Origin: Nocardioides halotolerans DSM 19273
GTDB taxonomy: Bacteria; Actinomycetota; Actinomycetes; Propionibacteriales; Nocardioidaceae
Reading direction: 5' to 3'
DNA length: 64,000 nt
Assembly: GCF_000422805.1 (NCBI RefSeq)
Contig: NZ_KE383922.1
Span: forward strand, 99,984-163,983
Part shown: piece after piece, positions 48,432 through 57,115 of the stretch
How positions within the stretch are numbered: the first letter of the stretch is position 1
How the letters are laid out: the number at the start of each line of letters is the position of its first letter
Position numbers and translations under genes: made by a program
Notes under the pieces: model-generated
Seen by the model: the letters and a program-made list of their open reading frames with translations, nothing else
Told to the model about the DNA's origin: nothing
Database searches by the model: none

Positions 48432-49348
48432 CGCTCGGTCCCGCCCATCCGGTCGCGCTCGGTGAGCGAGAGGAACGTCGACTCGAGGTCGCCGCCGATC
48501 GGGCTGAGCTCGGTGAGCCAGACCCCGGCCTCGCCGAGCGCGCGGGTGATCTCGCCGGGCTGCTCCGTGGCCACGAGCAGGCCGTCGGCGTCGTCCTCGG
48601 TCGCGGACAGGCCGGCCGCGGCGAGCGCCGTACGCGCCGCCGCGAGGTCGGGCGCGACCACCCGGTGGCTCGTGGACGCGCCGATCAGGCTCGCGACGGA
48701 GCCGGTGGCCAGCGTGCGCCCGTTGCCGATGATCGTGGCGGTCGTGCAGACCTGCTGCACCTCCGCCAGGATGTGCGAGCTCAGCAGCACCGTCACGCCG
48801 GCCTCGCCCAGCCCGCGGATCACCTCGCGCACCTCGCGGATGCCGGCGGGGTCGAGACCGTTGGTGGGCTCGTCGAGGATCAGCAGTCTCGGGTCCTTGA
48901 GCAGCGTGGCCGCGATCGCGAGCCGCTGCTTCATGCCCAGCGAGTAGGTCTTGTAGCGGCCCTGCTCCCGGCCGCGCAGCCCGACGGTCTCGATCGCGGC
49001 GTCGACGCGCGCGTCCGGTACGCCGACCGAGCGGGCGAGCAGCAGGAGGTTCTGGCGGCCGGTGAAGCTGGGCGAGAACTTCGGTGACTCGACGACCGCC
49101 CCGACCCGGCCGACGACCTCGGGGAGGCGCGATGGCACCGGCACCCCGAACAGCGACATCGACCCGCGGGTCGCCGCGGCCAGGCCGAGCAGCATCCGGA
49201 TCGTGGTGGTCTTGCCGGACCCGTTGGGGCCGAGGAACCCGTGCACCTCGCCCTCGGGGACGGTGAGGTCGAGGTCGGCGACCTGGTGGCCCTTGCGGCC
49301 GGCATACTCCTTGCGGAGCCCGCGGATCTCGACGACGGGCTCGGCCAC
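48428..49348 (-). CDS. ABC transporter ATP-binding protein
   Basis: 306 residues. Walker A FLGPNGSGKTTTIRMLLGL, signature YSLGMKQRLAIAATLL (LGMKQR variant typical of the CcmA/drug-export group), Walker B RLLILDEPTNGLDPAGI and H-loop VLLSSHILAEVQ. The C-terminal 80 residues are the extra domain of DrrA-type exporters. Pairs with the permease downstream. Confidence 0.94.
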   Translation of the reverse strand: MAEPVVEIRGLRKEYAGRKGHQVADLDLTVPEGEVHGFLGPNGSGKTTTIRMLLGLAAATRGSMSLFGVPVPSRLPEVVGRVGAVVESPKFSPSFTGRQNLLLLARSVGVPDARVDAAIETVGLRGREQGRYKTYSLGMKQRLAIAATLLKDPRLLILDEPTNGLDPAGIREVREVIRGLGEAGVTVLLSSHILAEVQQVCTTATIIGNGRTLATGSVASLIGASTSHRVVAPDLAAARTALAAAGLSATEDDADGLLVATEQPGEITRALGEAGVWLTELSPIGGDLESTFLSLTERDRMGGTER

Positions 49349-49357
49349 GCCGCGAGG

Positions 49358-50089
49358 CTACGGTCGGACGAGCTCGATGCGTGGTTGCCGTGCCGGGTCG
49401 GGACGCGGCTCGTAGTCGGGGGTTGCGGCGTACGGCGCCCACGCGAGCAGCTCGGCGAGCCGTGCCTGCAGGACGGGCAGCACCTCGGGCACGCCGATGG
49501 CCCGCCCGGTCTCGAGGCTCAGCGTGGTCACGCCGGCGTCGGCGATGCCGCAGGGGACGAACCGGTCGTACCACCCGAGGTCGACGTCGCAGTTGAGCGC
49601 GATGCCGTGCATGGTCACCCCCTGGGCGACCCGCAGCCCGATCGCGCCGACCTTGCGCTCGGGCCGCCCGGCCGCGCTGTCGGCGCGGAGCCAGACGCCG
49701 CTGCGCCCGGGCACCCGCGCGGTCGCGACCCCGAAGTCGGCGCAGGTGGCGATCATCGCCTCCTCGAGCCGGCGCACGAAGTCGACCACGAGCACGTGCT
49801 CGGGCAGGCGGACGATGGGGTAGGCCACCAGCTGGCCGGGGCCGTGGAAGGTGATCTTGCCGCCGCGGTCGACCTCGATGACCGGCGCGCCCCCGCTGTC
49901 GGCGGGCCGCTCGTGCGGCTCGGTGCGCTTGCCCGCGGTGTAGGTCGGCGGGTGCTCGAGGAGCAGCACCCTGTCGGGCCGCTCGCCGGCCACGACCTCG
50001 GCGTGCACTCGGCGCTGGAGCTCCCAGGCGTCGAGGTAGTCCACGGCCCCGGAGCCGGTGCCGACGACCTCGAAGACCGGTGCTGCCAC
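49358..50089 (-). CDS. lipB: Octanoyl-[ACP]:protein octanoyltransferase
   Basis: 243 residues from GTG 50089 ([12 protein letters not shown]). LipB motifs: [39 protein letters not shown], catalytic Lys in [22 protein letters not shown] and catalytic Cys in [19 protein letters not shown]. Moves octanoyl from ACP to lipoyl domains, upstream of LipA. Ends 10 nt past the ATPase start region; separately transcribed or first of a lipB-ABC unit. Confidence 0.95.
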   Translation of the reverse strand: MAAPVFEVVGTGSGAVDYLDAWELQRRVHAEVVAGERPDRVLLLEHPPTYTAGKRTEPHERPADSGGAPVIEVDRGGKITFHGPGQLVAYPIVRLPEHVLVVDFVRRLEEAMIATCADFGVATARVPGRSGVWLRADSAAGRPERKVGAIGLRVAQGVTMHGIALNCDVDLGWYDRFVPCGIADAGVTTLSLETGRAIGVPEVLPVLQARLAELLAWAPYAATPDYEPRPDPARQPRIELVRP

Positions 50090-50141
50090 GTTGAGGAGCC
50101 TACCCGCGGGCCGTAGGTGACGGTCACGAGCGCCGAGGTCG

Positions 50142-51014
50142 CTAGACGCGTACGCCGAGCCAGGCCAGCTGGGCCGGCAGCACCCGGCGCCAGTAGCCGG
50201 GCGTGTGCCCACCGCGCTCGACGTGGAGCTCGGCGTCGCCGGCCAGCCCGCCGGCGTACGCCTCGACCTCGAAGTAGAACGGGTCGCCGCGACCGATGTC
50301 GATGCGCACGGGGATGCCGTCGAGCTCGTCCTCCCGGCCGAAGGCGGAGTACGCGCGGTAGTCGTCGGCGTCGTCGAACCCGTCGCGCGACGACTCGCCG
50401 GCCTCGCGCCACAGGGCGGGGCTCGCCACCGCCACTGCGCTGGTCGCGGCGGCGCCGCGGAGCCCGGCCAGGCGGAGCGCGCCGTAGCCGCCCATCGACC
50501 AGCCGAGCCAGCCGACCCGTGCGGTCTCGTGCCCCCGGTCGTGGAGCAGCGGGATGAGCTCGTCGAGCACCATGGCGCCGGCGTCGTCCCCGTCATGCGG
50601 GTGCCAGTAGCCGCGCCCGCCGTCGACCGCCGCGATGACGAACGGCGCCCCGCCGTCGGCCACGTGCTGGGCCAGGAAGCGGTCGAGCCCGAGCTGACCG
50701 CTCGTCAGCCTCGCGGCGTCGGCGCCGAGCCAGTGCAGGGCGACGACGAGCGGCAGCAGCGGGTCGTCCTCGCCCGGTGGGAAGACAATCTCGTAGCCGA
50801 CCTCGCGACCCCGCGCCGCGGAGCCGAAGGTGCCGCTCTCGACGCGGCCCGGCTCGACGTCGGGCACGACGCCGTCCGCGCCGTTGAGCCCGAGGTGCTC
50901 GTAGGCGAACGTCCGGCCCGGCAGCACGTCCTTCTCCACGCCCAGACCCGCACCGGCCACGCCCGCCACCACGGCTCCTGCCCCGCCGAGCAGGACGCTG
51001 CGACGGCTCGGCAC
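50142..51014 (-). CDS. Tat-exported alpha/beta-hydrolase (esterase)
   Basis: 290 residues from GTG 51014 ([11 protein letters not shown]), chosen because ATG 51080 would overlap the divergent gene. The twin-arginine signal [20 protein letters not shown] marks Tat export. Hydrolase core [20 protein letters not shown], nucleophile [18 protein letters not shown] (GxSxG), and a C-terminal His in [10 protein letters not shown]. Resembles the esterase D/antigen-85 branch. Substrate unknown. Confidence 0.82.
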   Translation of the reverse strand: MPSRRSVLLGGAGAVVAGVAGAGLGVEKDVLPGRTFAYEHLGLNGADGVVPDVEPGRVESGTFGSAARGREVGYEIVFPPGEDDPLLPLVVALHWLGADAARLTSGQLGLDRFLAQHVADGGAPFVIAAVDGGRGYWHPHDGDDAGAMVLDELIPLLHDRGHETARVGWLGWSMGGYGALRLAGLRGAAATSAVAVASPALWREAGESSRDGFDDADDYRAYSAFGREDELDGIPVRIDIGRGDPFYFEVEAYAGGLAGDAELHVERGGHTPGYWRRVLPAQLAWLGVRV

Positions 51015-51078
51015 GCGGGTCAGTCTGCCTGTGGACGAGCGCCGCGGAGCGACGCCGCGTCGCGGTAGACCTGTGGTC

Positions 51079-51612
51079 ATGTCTCGGAAGACGCTCCTCG
51101 CGGTGCTGCTTGTTGCCGTCTTCGCGACGTCGGCAGCCCCCGCCGCCGCGGAAGCGCCGGCGATGACGGTGGCTGAGGTGCGAGGAGCGCCGGCGACGAG
51201 CCTCGAAGCCCCCGCAGCGCAGGCGCCCGCCGCACCACCGCCCGTCGTGCTCGTCTCGAGCTGGGACGCCCAGCGCGTCGACGCCTGGGCTCGTGGCGAC
51301 CTCGCCGCGCTGGCGGCGCTCTACACCGCACCCTCCGTGGCCGGCCGCCGTGACCGCGCGATGCTGCGGTCGTGGCTCGACCGCGGGCTGAGGGTCCGCG
51401 GGCTGCGCACCCAGCTGCTCGCGGTCCGCGAGCTGTCGCGGACGAGGTCCACGTGGCGGCTGCTGGTGACCGACCGCCTCGTGGGCGGCGTGGCGACGGG
51501 TCCCGGCGTACGCCGATCGCTGCCGGGCGACGAGCCGACCACCCGCGTCGTCCGGTTCCGCGTCGTGGCAGGCGCTTGGCGGGTCGCCGCCGTGCGAGCC
51601 ACCGCTGGTTGA
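51079..51612 (+). CDS. Secreted hypothetical protein
   Basis: 177 residues from ATG 51079. Sec signal MSRKTLLAVLLVAVFATSAAP, cleavage near AAAEA. An Ala/Pro linker, then a domain containing VLVSSWDAQRVDAWARGDLAALAALYTAPSV and RLLVTDRLVGGV, reminiscent of SnoaL/NTF2-like exported proteins. Its TGA stop is supplied by the dispersed repeat beginning at about 51605. Confidence 0.72.
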   Translation: MSRKTLLAVLLVAVFATSAAPAAAEAPAMTVAEVRGAPATSLEAPAAQAPAAPPPVVLVSSWDAQRVDAWARGDLAALAALYTAPSVAGRRDRAMLRSWLDRGLRVRGLRTQLLAVRELSRTRSTWRLLVTDRLVGGVATGPGVRRSLPGDEPTTRVVRFRVVAGAWRVAAVRATAG

Positions 51613-51645
51613 GAGGGCGCGCAGCGCCCGTCTCGAAACCCCCGC
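51603..51645 (+). repeat. Dispersed GGTTGAG...TCTCGAAACC repeat, single copy
   Basis: CCGCTGGTTGAGAGGGCGCG, CAGCGCCCGTCTCGAAACCC: the same unit as in the 56.5-57.1 kb array, with the inner hairpin GGGCGCGCAGCGCCC. Covers the last codons and TGA of the preceding gene; the convergent epimerase ends 26 nt further on. Confidence 0.75.
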
Positions 51646-51670
51646 GGCCGCCGTGGGACTCGGCCCGCGC

Positions 51671-52582
51671 TCAGTCCAGCGCGGCCAGGCCCGCCCGGAG
51701 CACCGCGTCGACGTCGGGGTCGTGGAACTCGTAGCCCGAGGCGAGCAGCGCGGCCGGCACGACGTTGAGCGAGCCGAGGAGCTCGGGCGCCATCTGGCCG
51801 GCCCCGGCCTTCAGCGCGAACCTCGGCACCGTCACGAACGCCGGCCGGTGCAGCAGGCCCGCCAGCGCCTTGGTGAACTCGGCGTTGGTCGGCGTCCGCA
51901 CGCAGCACAGGTTGAACGCGCCCGAGGCGGACTCGTGCTCCGCGAGGTGCACCGCGGCTCCGACCCAGTCGCGCAGCGAGATCATCGGCATCCGCTGGCG
52001 ACCGTCACCCAGCCGTGCGCCGAGACCGGCCCTGAACAGCAGCCGCAGCTGCTTGAGGGGCTCGCTGCGCCGGTCCATCACCGGCGCCGTCCGCAGCACG
52101 CAGACCCGGGCGCCGGCGTCGGCCGCCGGCGCGGCGGCCGCCTGCCACTCGCGCGCGACCGACGTCAGCAGCGCGTCGCCGCGGCTGTCGGCGTGCTCGT
52201 CGAGGACGGGGTCGCCCTGGTCGCGGTGGTCGCCGTAGAAGGAGATGCCGTTGCCGGCGAGGAACGCCGGGCGGCGGTCCGAGGCGGCGATCGCCTCCGC
52301 GAGGACCCGGGTCGTGGTGACCCGGCTGCGGCGGAGCTCGGCCGACCACGTCGACGAGTGCGGGTTGCCCACCGTGGGGGAGCCCGCGAGGTTGACGACG
52401 ACGTCGGCCGCCTCCACGAGGGCGTGGTCGAGCGTGCCGGCGTACGGGTCCCAGGCCGACTGGTCAGGCCGGCGCGGGGCCGACCGGGTCAGCGACACCA
52501 CCTCGTGCCCGCGCGCGAGCAGGGCCTCCCGCAGGTGGGTCCCGAGGAAGCCGTTCGCCCCGGCGAGCAGGACGTTGGTCAC
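51671..52582 (-). CDS. TIGR01777-family epimerase (SDR)
   Basis: 303 residues. Rossmann start MTNVLLAGANGFLGTHLREAL, then DVVVNLAGSPTVGNPHSSTW, ERIxxSRVTTTRVLAEAI-type segment LRRSRVTTTRVLAEAIAA and GISFYGDHRDQGDPVLDE. C-terminal FVTVPRFALKAGAGQMAPELLGSLNVVPAAL is typical of this extended-SDR family, whose substrate is unknown. Just downstream of sucB on the same strand. Confidence 0.88.
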   Translation of the reverse strand: MTNVLLAGANGFLGTHLREALLARGHEVVSLTRSAPRRPDQSAWDPYAGTLDHALVEAADVVVNLAGSPTVGNPHSSTWSAELRRSRVTTTRVLAEAIAASDRRPAFLAGNGISFYGDHRDQGDPVLDEHADSRGDALLTSVAREWQAAAAPAADAGARVCVLRTAPVMDRRSEPLKQLRLLFRAGLGARLGDGRQRMPMISLRDWVGAAVHLAEHESASGAFNLCCVRTPTNAEFTKALAGLLHRPAFVTVPRFALKAGAGQMAPELLGSLNVVPAALLASGYEFHDPDVDAVLRAGLAALD

Positions 52583-52606
52583 CGGGTCACGCCGAGTCGA
52601 CCGCGC

Positions 52607-54604
52607 TCATACCTCGAACGCGCCCGCCTCGAGCCGCTGCTTCACGTCCTGCAGGAAGCGGCCCGCATCGGCACCGTCGACCAGCCGGTGGTCGTAGGTG
52701 AGCGCCAGGTAGACCATGTAGCGCACCGCGATCGTCTCGCCGAGGTTCGGGTCGTCGATCACGACCGGCCGCTTGACCACCGCGCCCGGACCGAGGATCG
52801 CCACCTGCGGCTTGTTGATGATCGGCGTGTCGAAGAGTGCGCCGACGCTGCCGAGGTTGGTGATCGTGAACGTGCCGCCCGACAGCTCGTCGGGACCGAT
52901 CTTGTTGGTGCGCGTGCGCTCGGCGACGTCCGCGATCTTCTTGGCCAGGCCCGAGATCGACAGGTCACCCGCGTCGCGGACGACCGGCGTGATCAGGCCC
53001 TTCTCGGTGTCCACCGCGAACGCGAGGTTCTCGCGGTCGTAGTAGGTGATCTCACCGGCCTCGGTGTCGATCGTCGCGTTGAGCTTCGGGTGCTCCTTGA
53101 GGGCGTCGATCGCCGCCTTGGCGAAGAAGGGCAGGTAGGTCAGCTTCACGCCCTCGCGCGCCAGGAAGTCGTTCTTCACCGAGTCGCGCAGGCGCGCGAT
53201 GTTCGTGACGTCGACCTCGATCACCTGGGTGAGCTGGGCCGAGGTCTGCAACGAGTCGATCATCCGCTCGGCGATGATCTTGCGCAGCCGGCTGATCTTC
53301 TCGGTGGTGCCCCGCCGGCTGTCCGGCGTGATGGACGGCGCCTTGGCCGCGGGAGCCACACCCGGACCGGCCGTGGTGCTCGCGGCCGCCGGCTGGGCCA
53401 CCTGCTGGGAGGACTGCTGCGCCTCCTCGGCCTGGCGTGCCGCCTCGAGGACGTCCTGCTTGCGGATCCGGCCACCCACCCCCGACCCCGTCACCTTCGA
53501 CAGGTCGACGTCGTGCTGGGCGGCGAGCTTGCGGACCAGCGGGGTGACGTAGCCCGCGCCGTCCTCGGACCCGCCGGACGACGGGGCGGGCGCGTCGGGC
53601 TCCTGCTTCGCCTCGGGCTCGGGCTTCTTCTCGGGCTCCGGCTCCGGCGCGGGCTTCTCCTCGGGCTCGGGCTCCTGCTTCGCCTCGGGCTCGGGCTCAT
53701 TCTCGGGCTCCGGCTCGGACTCGACCTCCTCGGCCTGGGCCTCGGCGCGCTCCTGGGCCTTGTCCTCGCCACCGCCGCCGGTGTCGTCGCCGCCCTCGGC
53801 GCTCTCGCTGTCCCCGGCGTCGGCGCTCTCGCCGCCGCCCTCATCGCTGCCGCCGCTGCCACCGCCCGACGGCCGACCCGACCCGATCAGGGCCAGCTCG
53901 GAGCCGACCTCGACGGTCTCGTCCTCGGAGACCTTGATCTCGAGCAGGGTGCCGGCCACGGGGGAGGGGATCTCGGTGTCGACCTTGTCGGTCGAGACCT
54001 CCAGCAGCGGCTCGTCGACGGCGACCTCGTCGCCGACCTGCTTGAGCCACCGCGTCACGGTGCCCTCGGTCACCGACTCGCCGAGCTCGGGCAGCTTCAC
54101 GGCCGTGGACTCGCCACCGCCGCCGCCGCCACCGGACGAGTCGTCTGCGCTGCCGCCTGTGTCCTGCGACTCGGAGGCGGCGTCGGACGAATCGGACGAG
54201 TCGGACGAGTCGTCCTTCTCCGCCTCGGGGGTCTCGTCGCCGGGAGGCAGGTCGCCGGTCTCCTCGGCGACCTCCTCCTCCTGCTCGGCCTTCTTCTCGG
54301 TGTTCTCCTCGTCCTTGGGCTGCGCCTCGGGCTCGGCGGAGTCGGACGCGTCGCCGGCGTCCTCGCCCTCGTCGCCGATGACGCCGAGCACGGCACCCAC
54401 CTCGACGGTGTCGTCCTCGTTGGCCTTGATCTCGAGCAGCGTGCCGGCCACGGGGGACGGGATCTCGGTGTCGACCTTGTCGGTCGAGACCTCCAGCAGC
54501 GGCTCGTCGACGGCGACCTGGTCACCGACCTGCTTGAGCCAGCGGGTGACCGTGCCCTCCGTGACGGACTCGCCCAGCGCCGGGAGGTTGACTTCGGTGG
54601 CCAT
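52607..54604 (-). CDS. sucB: 2-oxoglutarate dehydrogenase E2 (dihydrolipoyl succinyltransferase), two lipoyl domains
   Basis: 665 residues. Lipoyl domains at about 1-78 and 165-240, both with the lipoylated Lys in [14 protein letters not shown]. They are separated by an acidic Ser/Glu linker; a long Glu-Pro repeat linker follows. Peripheral subunit-binding domain [32 protein letters not shown] near 370-405. The catalytic domain ends [17 protein letters not shown], with the acyltransferase His. Serves 2-oxoglutarate and/or pyruvate dehydrogenase in actinobacteria. Upstream of it on the same strand is lpdA (E3). Confidence 0.93.
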   Translation of the reverse strand: MATEVNLPALGESVTEGTVTRWLKQVGDQVAVDEPLLEVSTDKVDTEIPSPVAGTLLEIKANEDDTVEVGAVLGVIGDEGEDAGDASDSAEPEAQPKDEENTEKKAEQEEEVAEETGDLPPGDETPEAEKDDSSDSSDSSDAASESQDTGGSADDSSGGGGGGGESTAVKLPELGESVTEGTVTRWLKQVGDEVAVDEPLLEVSTDKVDTEIPSPVAGTLLEIKVSEDETVEVGSELALIGSGRPSGGGSGGSDEGGGESADAGDSESAEGGDDTGGGGEDKAQERAEAQAEEVESEPEPENEPEPEAKQEPEPEEKPAPEPEPEKKPEPEAKQEPDAPAPSSGGSEDGAGYVTPLVRKLAAQHDVDLSKVTGSGVGGRIRKQDVLEAARQAEEAQQSSQQVAQPAAASTTAGPGVAPAAKAPSITPDSRRGTTEKISRLRKIIAERMIDSLQTSAQLTQVIEVDVTNIARLRDSVKNDFLAREGVKLTYLPFFAKAAIDALKEHPKLNATIDTEAGEITYYDRENLAFAVDTEKGLITPVVRDAGDLSISGLAKKIADVAERTRTNKIGPDELSGGTFTITNLGSVGALFDTPIINKPQVAILGPGAVVKRPVVIDDPNLGETIAVRYMVYLALTYDHRLVDGADAGRFLQDVKQRLEAGAFEV

Positions 54605-54649
54605 GGAGCTCCTTCGCTCGTGTTCGCTCAGGTACTGGGTGGTGGGTGG

Positions 54650-56035
54650 TCAGGAGTGGGAGTGCAGCGGTTTGCCGGCCAGGGCGAGGTGCGCCTCGCC
54701 GAGGGCTTCGTTCTGGGTCGGGTGGGCGTGCACCAGCGGTGCGACGTCCTCGGGGTGGCCCTCCCAGCTGTAGATCAGCTGGGCCTCGCCGATGAGCTCG
54801 CCGACGCGGTCCCCGACGAGGTGCACGCCGACGACCGGGCCGTCCTTGCGGCGGACCAGCTTGACGAACCCCTGGGTCTTGAGGATCTGGCTCTTGCCGT
54901 TGCCGCCGAGGTCGTAGGTGAGCGACTCGACCGCGTCGGCGCCGTACTGCTCGGACGCCTGCCCCTCGGTGAGCCCGACCGAGGCGACCTCCGGATGGGA
55001 GTAGGTGACCCGCGGGATGCCGGTCTCGTCGATCGGCGTGGGGGAGAGCCCGGCGATCTCCTCGGCGACGAAGATGCCCTGCTGGAAGCCGCGGTGGGCC
55101 AGCTGCAGGCCGGGCACGATGTCGCCGACCGCCCACACGCCCTCGACGTTGGTGCGGCAGCGCTCGTCGGCCAGCACGAAGCCGCGGTCCATCGCGATGC
55201 CCTGCTCGTCGTAGCCCAGCCCGTCGGTCGCCGGCCCGCGTCCGACGGCGACCAGCAGCAGGTCGGCCTCGAGCACCTCGCCGCCCTCGACGGTCACCGC
55301 GACGCCGTCGTCGGTGGTCTTGGCGCTCTGGAACGGCGTGCTGGTCTTGAAGACGATCCCGCGCTTGCGGAAGGCCCGCTCGAGGGCCTTGGAAGACGCC
55401 TCGTCCTCGAGCGCGACCAGTCGCGGCAGCGCCTCGACGATCGTGACCTCCGCGCCGAAGCTGCGCCAGACGCTCGCGAACTCACAGCCGATGACCCCTC
55501 CTCCGAGCACGATCACCGAGGCCGGTACCCGGTCGAGCCGGAGTGCCTCCTCCGAGGTGACGATGCGCCGGCCGTCGAGCTCGAGGCCGGGGAGGGTCTT
55601 GGGGTAGGAGCCGCTGGCGAGCACCACGTGGTCGGCGGAGTACGCCGTACCGTCGACCGTCACCTCGCGCGGCCCGGTGAGCCGGCCGGCGCCCTCGATC
55701 ACCATGATGCCGCGGCCCTTGATCAGCCCGCTCAGGCCCTTGAAGAGCCGCTCGACGACGCCGTCCTGGTAGGCCGTGACCGCGGGCATGTCGATGCCCT
55801 CGAAGCTCGCCTGCACCCCGAACTGCGCCGACTCTCGCGCGCTGTCGGCGACCTCCGCGGCGTGCAGCAGGGCCTTGGTGGGGATGCAGCCGATGTGCAG
55901 GCAGGTCCCGCCGAGCTTTCCCTTCTCGACCAGACCGACACGAAGCCCGAGCTGGGCGGCCCTCAGCGCGCAGGAGTACCCACCCGACCCGGCTCCGAGG
56001 ACCAGCACGTCGAACGAGACGTCGGAATCGGACAC
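54650..56035 (-). CDS. lpdA: Dihydrolipoyl dehydrogenase (E3)
   Basis: 461 residues from GTG 56035 (VSDSDVSFD). FAD motif VLVLGAGSGGYSCALRAAQL, redox disulfide GGTCLHIGCIPTKALL, NAD motif VIVLGGGVIGCEFASVW, VWAVGDIVPGLQLAHRGFQQG, and the C-terminal catalytic His in LVHAHPTQNEALGEAHLA. Reoxidises lipoyl groups of E2 and GcvH. Followed 45 nt later by sucB, so E3-E2 form an operon. Confidence 0.95.
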   Translation of the reverse strand: MSDSDVSFDVLVLGAGSGGYSCALRAAQLGLRVGLVEKGKLGGTCLHIGCIPTKALLHAAEVADSARESAQFGVQASFEGIDMPAVTAYQDGVVERLFKGLSGLIKGRGIMVIEGAGRLTGPREVTVDGTAYSADHVVLASGSYPKTLPGLELDGRRIVTSEEALRLDRVPASVIVLGGGVIGCEFASVWRSFGAEVTIVEALPRLVALEDEASSKALERAFRKRGIVFKTSTPFQSAKTTDDGVAVTVEGGEVLEADLLLVAVGRGPATDGLGYDEQGIAMDRGFVLADERCRTNVEGVWAVGDIVPGLQLAHRGFQQGIFVAEEIAGLSPTPIDETGIPRVTYSHPEVASVGLTEGQASEQYGADAVESLTYDLGGNGKSQILKTQGFVKLVRRKDGPVVGVHLVGDRVGELIGEAQLIYSWEGHPEDVAPLVHAHPTQNEALGEAHLALAGKPLHSHS

Positions 56036-56105
56036 CCCGCCATCTTTGCACCTGACTCGAGTGTGTCCACACCGCCCCGAGGCCGCAGGAGGCACACTTG
56101 TCCCC

Positions 56106-56480
56106 ATGTCATGGATGGACCGCTTCCGCGGCGGCTCCCGGCCGAAGATGAAGGGACCGGCGCGCGACGCCTTCCGCACCGGCTCGACCCGGGTGCGCGC
56201 CGCGGACGGCGTCGACCAGGACCACCTTCAGCAGTTCGTCGAGGCGCGCAAGGGAGTCGAGGGCTTCGTCGAGCCCCGCACCGCCGTCAGCGACGTGACC
56301 CTGCTCCTCGTCGCCCACGACGGCGAGTGGACCCGCCGCCGGGTCCCGTCGGTCGAGTGGGCGCACAAGTTCTGCAACCGCTACCAGGTCCCGTCCTACG
56401 ACGCCGCCGTCGTCGGCATCCCTCAGCGCATGCGCGACTACAACCGCCGCAAGAAGCTCGAGGGAGGCGCCCCCGGCTGA
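56106..56480 (+). CDS. Conserved-looking hypothetical protein, 124 aa
   Basis: ATG 56106 (MSWMDRFRGGSRPKMKGPAR). Contains FVEARKGVEGFVEPRTAVSDVTLLLVAHDGEWTRRRV and AHKFCNRYQVPSYDAAVVGIPQRMRDYNRRKK, a compact basic alpha/beta protein common beside lpdA in this group to my recollection. Divergent from lpdA. No catalytic motif recognised. Confidence 0.75.
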   Translation: MSWMDRFRGGSRPKMKGPARDAFRTGSTRVRAADGVDQDHLQQFVEARKGVEGFVEPRTAVSDVTLLLVAHDGEWTRRRVPSVEWAHKFCNRYQVPSYDAAVVGIPQRMRDYNRRKKLEGGAPG

Positions 56481-56502
56481 GCTTCGCCCGGAACGCGAGC
56501 TC

Positions 56503-57115
56503 ACCGGTTGAGAAGGGCGCGCAGCGCCTGTCTCGAAACCCCCCGCCGGGAAGGCACCCGCACGACCACCGCTGGTCGAGCTCGTCGAGACCCCCGCAGG
56601 GAAGGCACCTGATCCGTGGGCCTCGGTTGCGTCCCAGCCTCGGCGTACGAGGTTTCGAGACGGTCGCTGCGCGACCTCCTCAACCAGCGACGGACGCGAG
56701 CTCACCGCTGGTTGAGGAAGGCGCGCAGCGCCTGTCTCGAAACCCCCCGCCGGGAAGGCACCTGCCCGACCACCGCTGGTCGAGCTTGTCGAGACCCCCG
56801 CAGCGAAGGCACCTGCTCCGTCGGCCTCGGTTGCGTCCCAGCCTCGGGTTGCGGGGTCTCGAGACGGTCGCTGCGCGACCTCCTCAACCACCGACAGCGA
56901 CGGTCGCTGCGCGACCTCCTCAACCACCGACGGACGCGATCTCACCGCTGGTTGAGGAAGGCGCGCAGCGCCTGTCTCGAAACCCCCGCAGCGATGGCAC
57001 CTGCTCGGTCGAGCTCGGTTGCGTCACAGCCTCGGCGTACGAGGTTTCGAGACGGTCGCTGCGCGACCTCCTCAACCACCGACAGCGGCGGTCGCCGCGA
57101 CCTCCTCAACCACCG
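56503..57115. repeat. Dense array of dispersed hairpin repeats (about eight units)
   Basis: Forward units (GGTTGAG...GCGCGCAGCGCCTGTCTCGAAACC) near 56505, 56709 and 56949. Reverse-oriented units (GGTTTCGAGACGGTCGCTGC then GCGACCTCCTCAACCA) near 56651, 56857, 56899, 57041 and 57085. Between them lie spacer modules GGTCGAGCTTGTCGAGA and CCTCGGTTGCGTCCCAGCCT. Units of opposite orientation can pair over long distances. There is no gene in the array; long open frames through it are compositional. It ends inside the pepA stop region. Confidence 0.85.

Noticed and set aside
47469-49574. A single 701-codon gene covering both ABC components
   Set aside because: The first part is an out-of-frame reading of the ATPase gene. 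The permease starts cleanly at ATG 48431, with an ATGA overlap.
56503-57115. CRISPR array
   Set aside because: Units occur in both orientations, spacing is irregular, there are no unique spacers of constant length and no cas genes.
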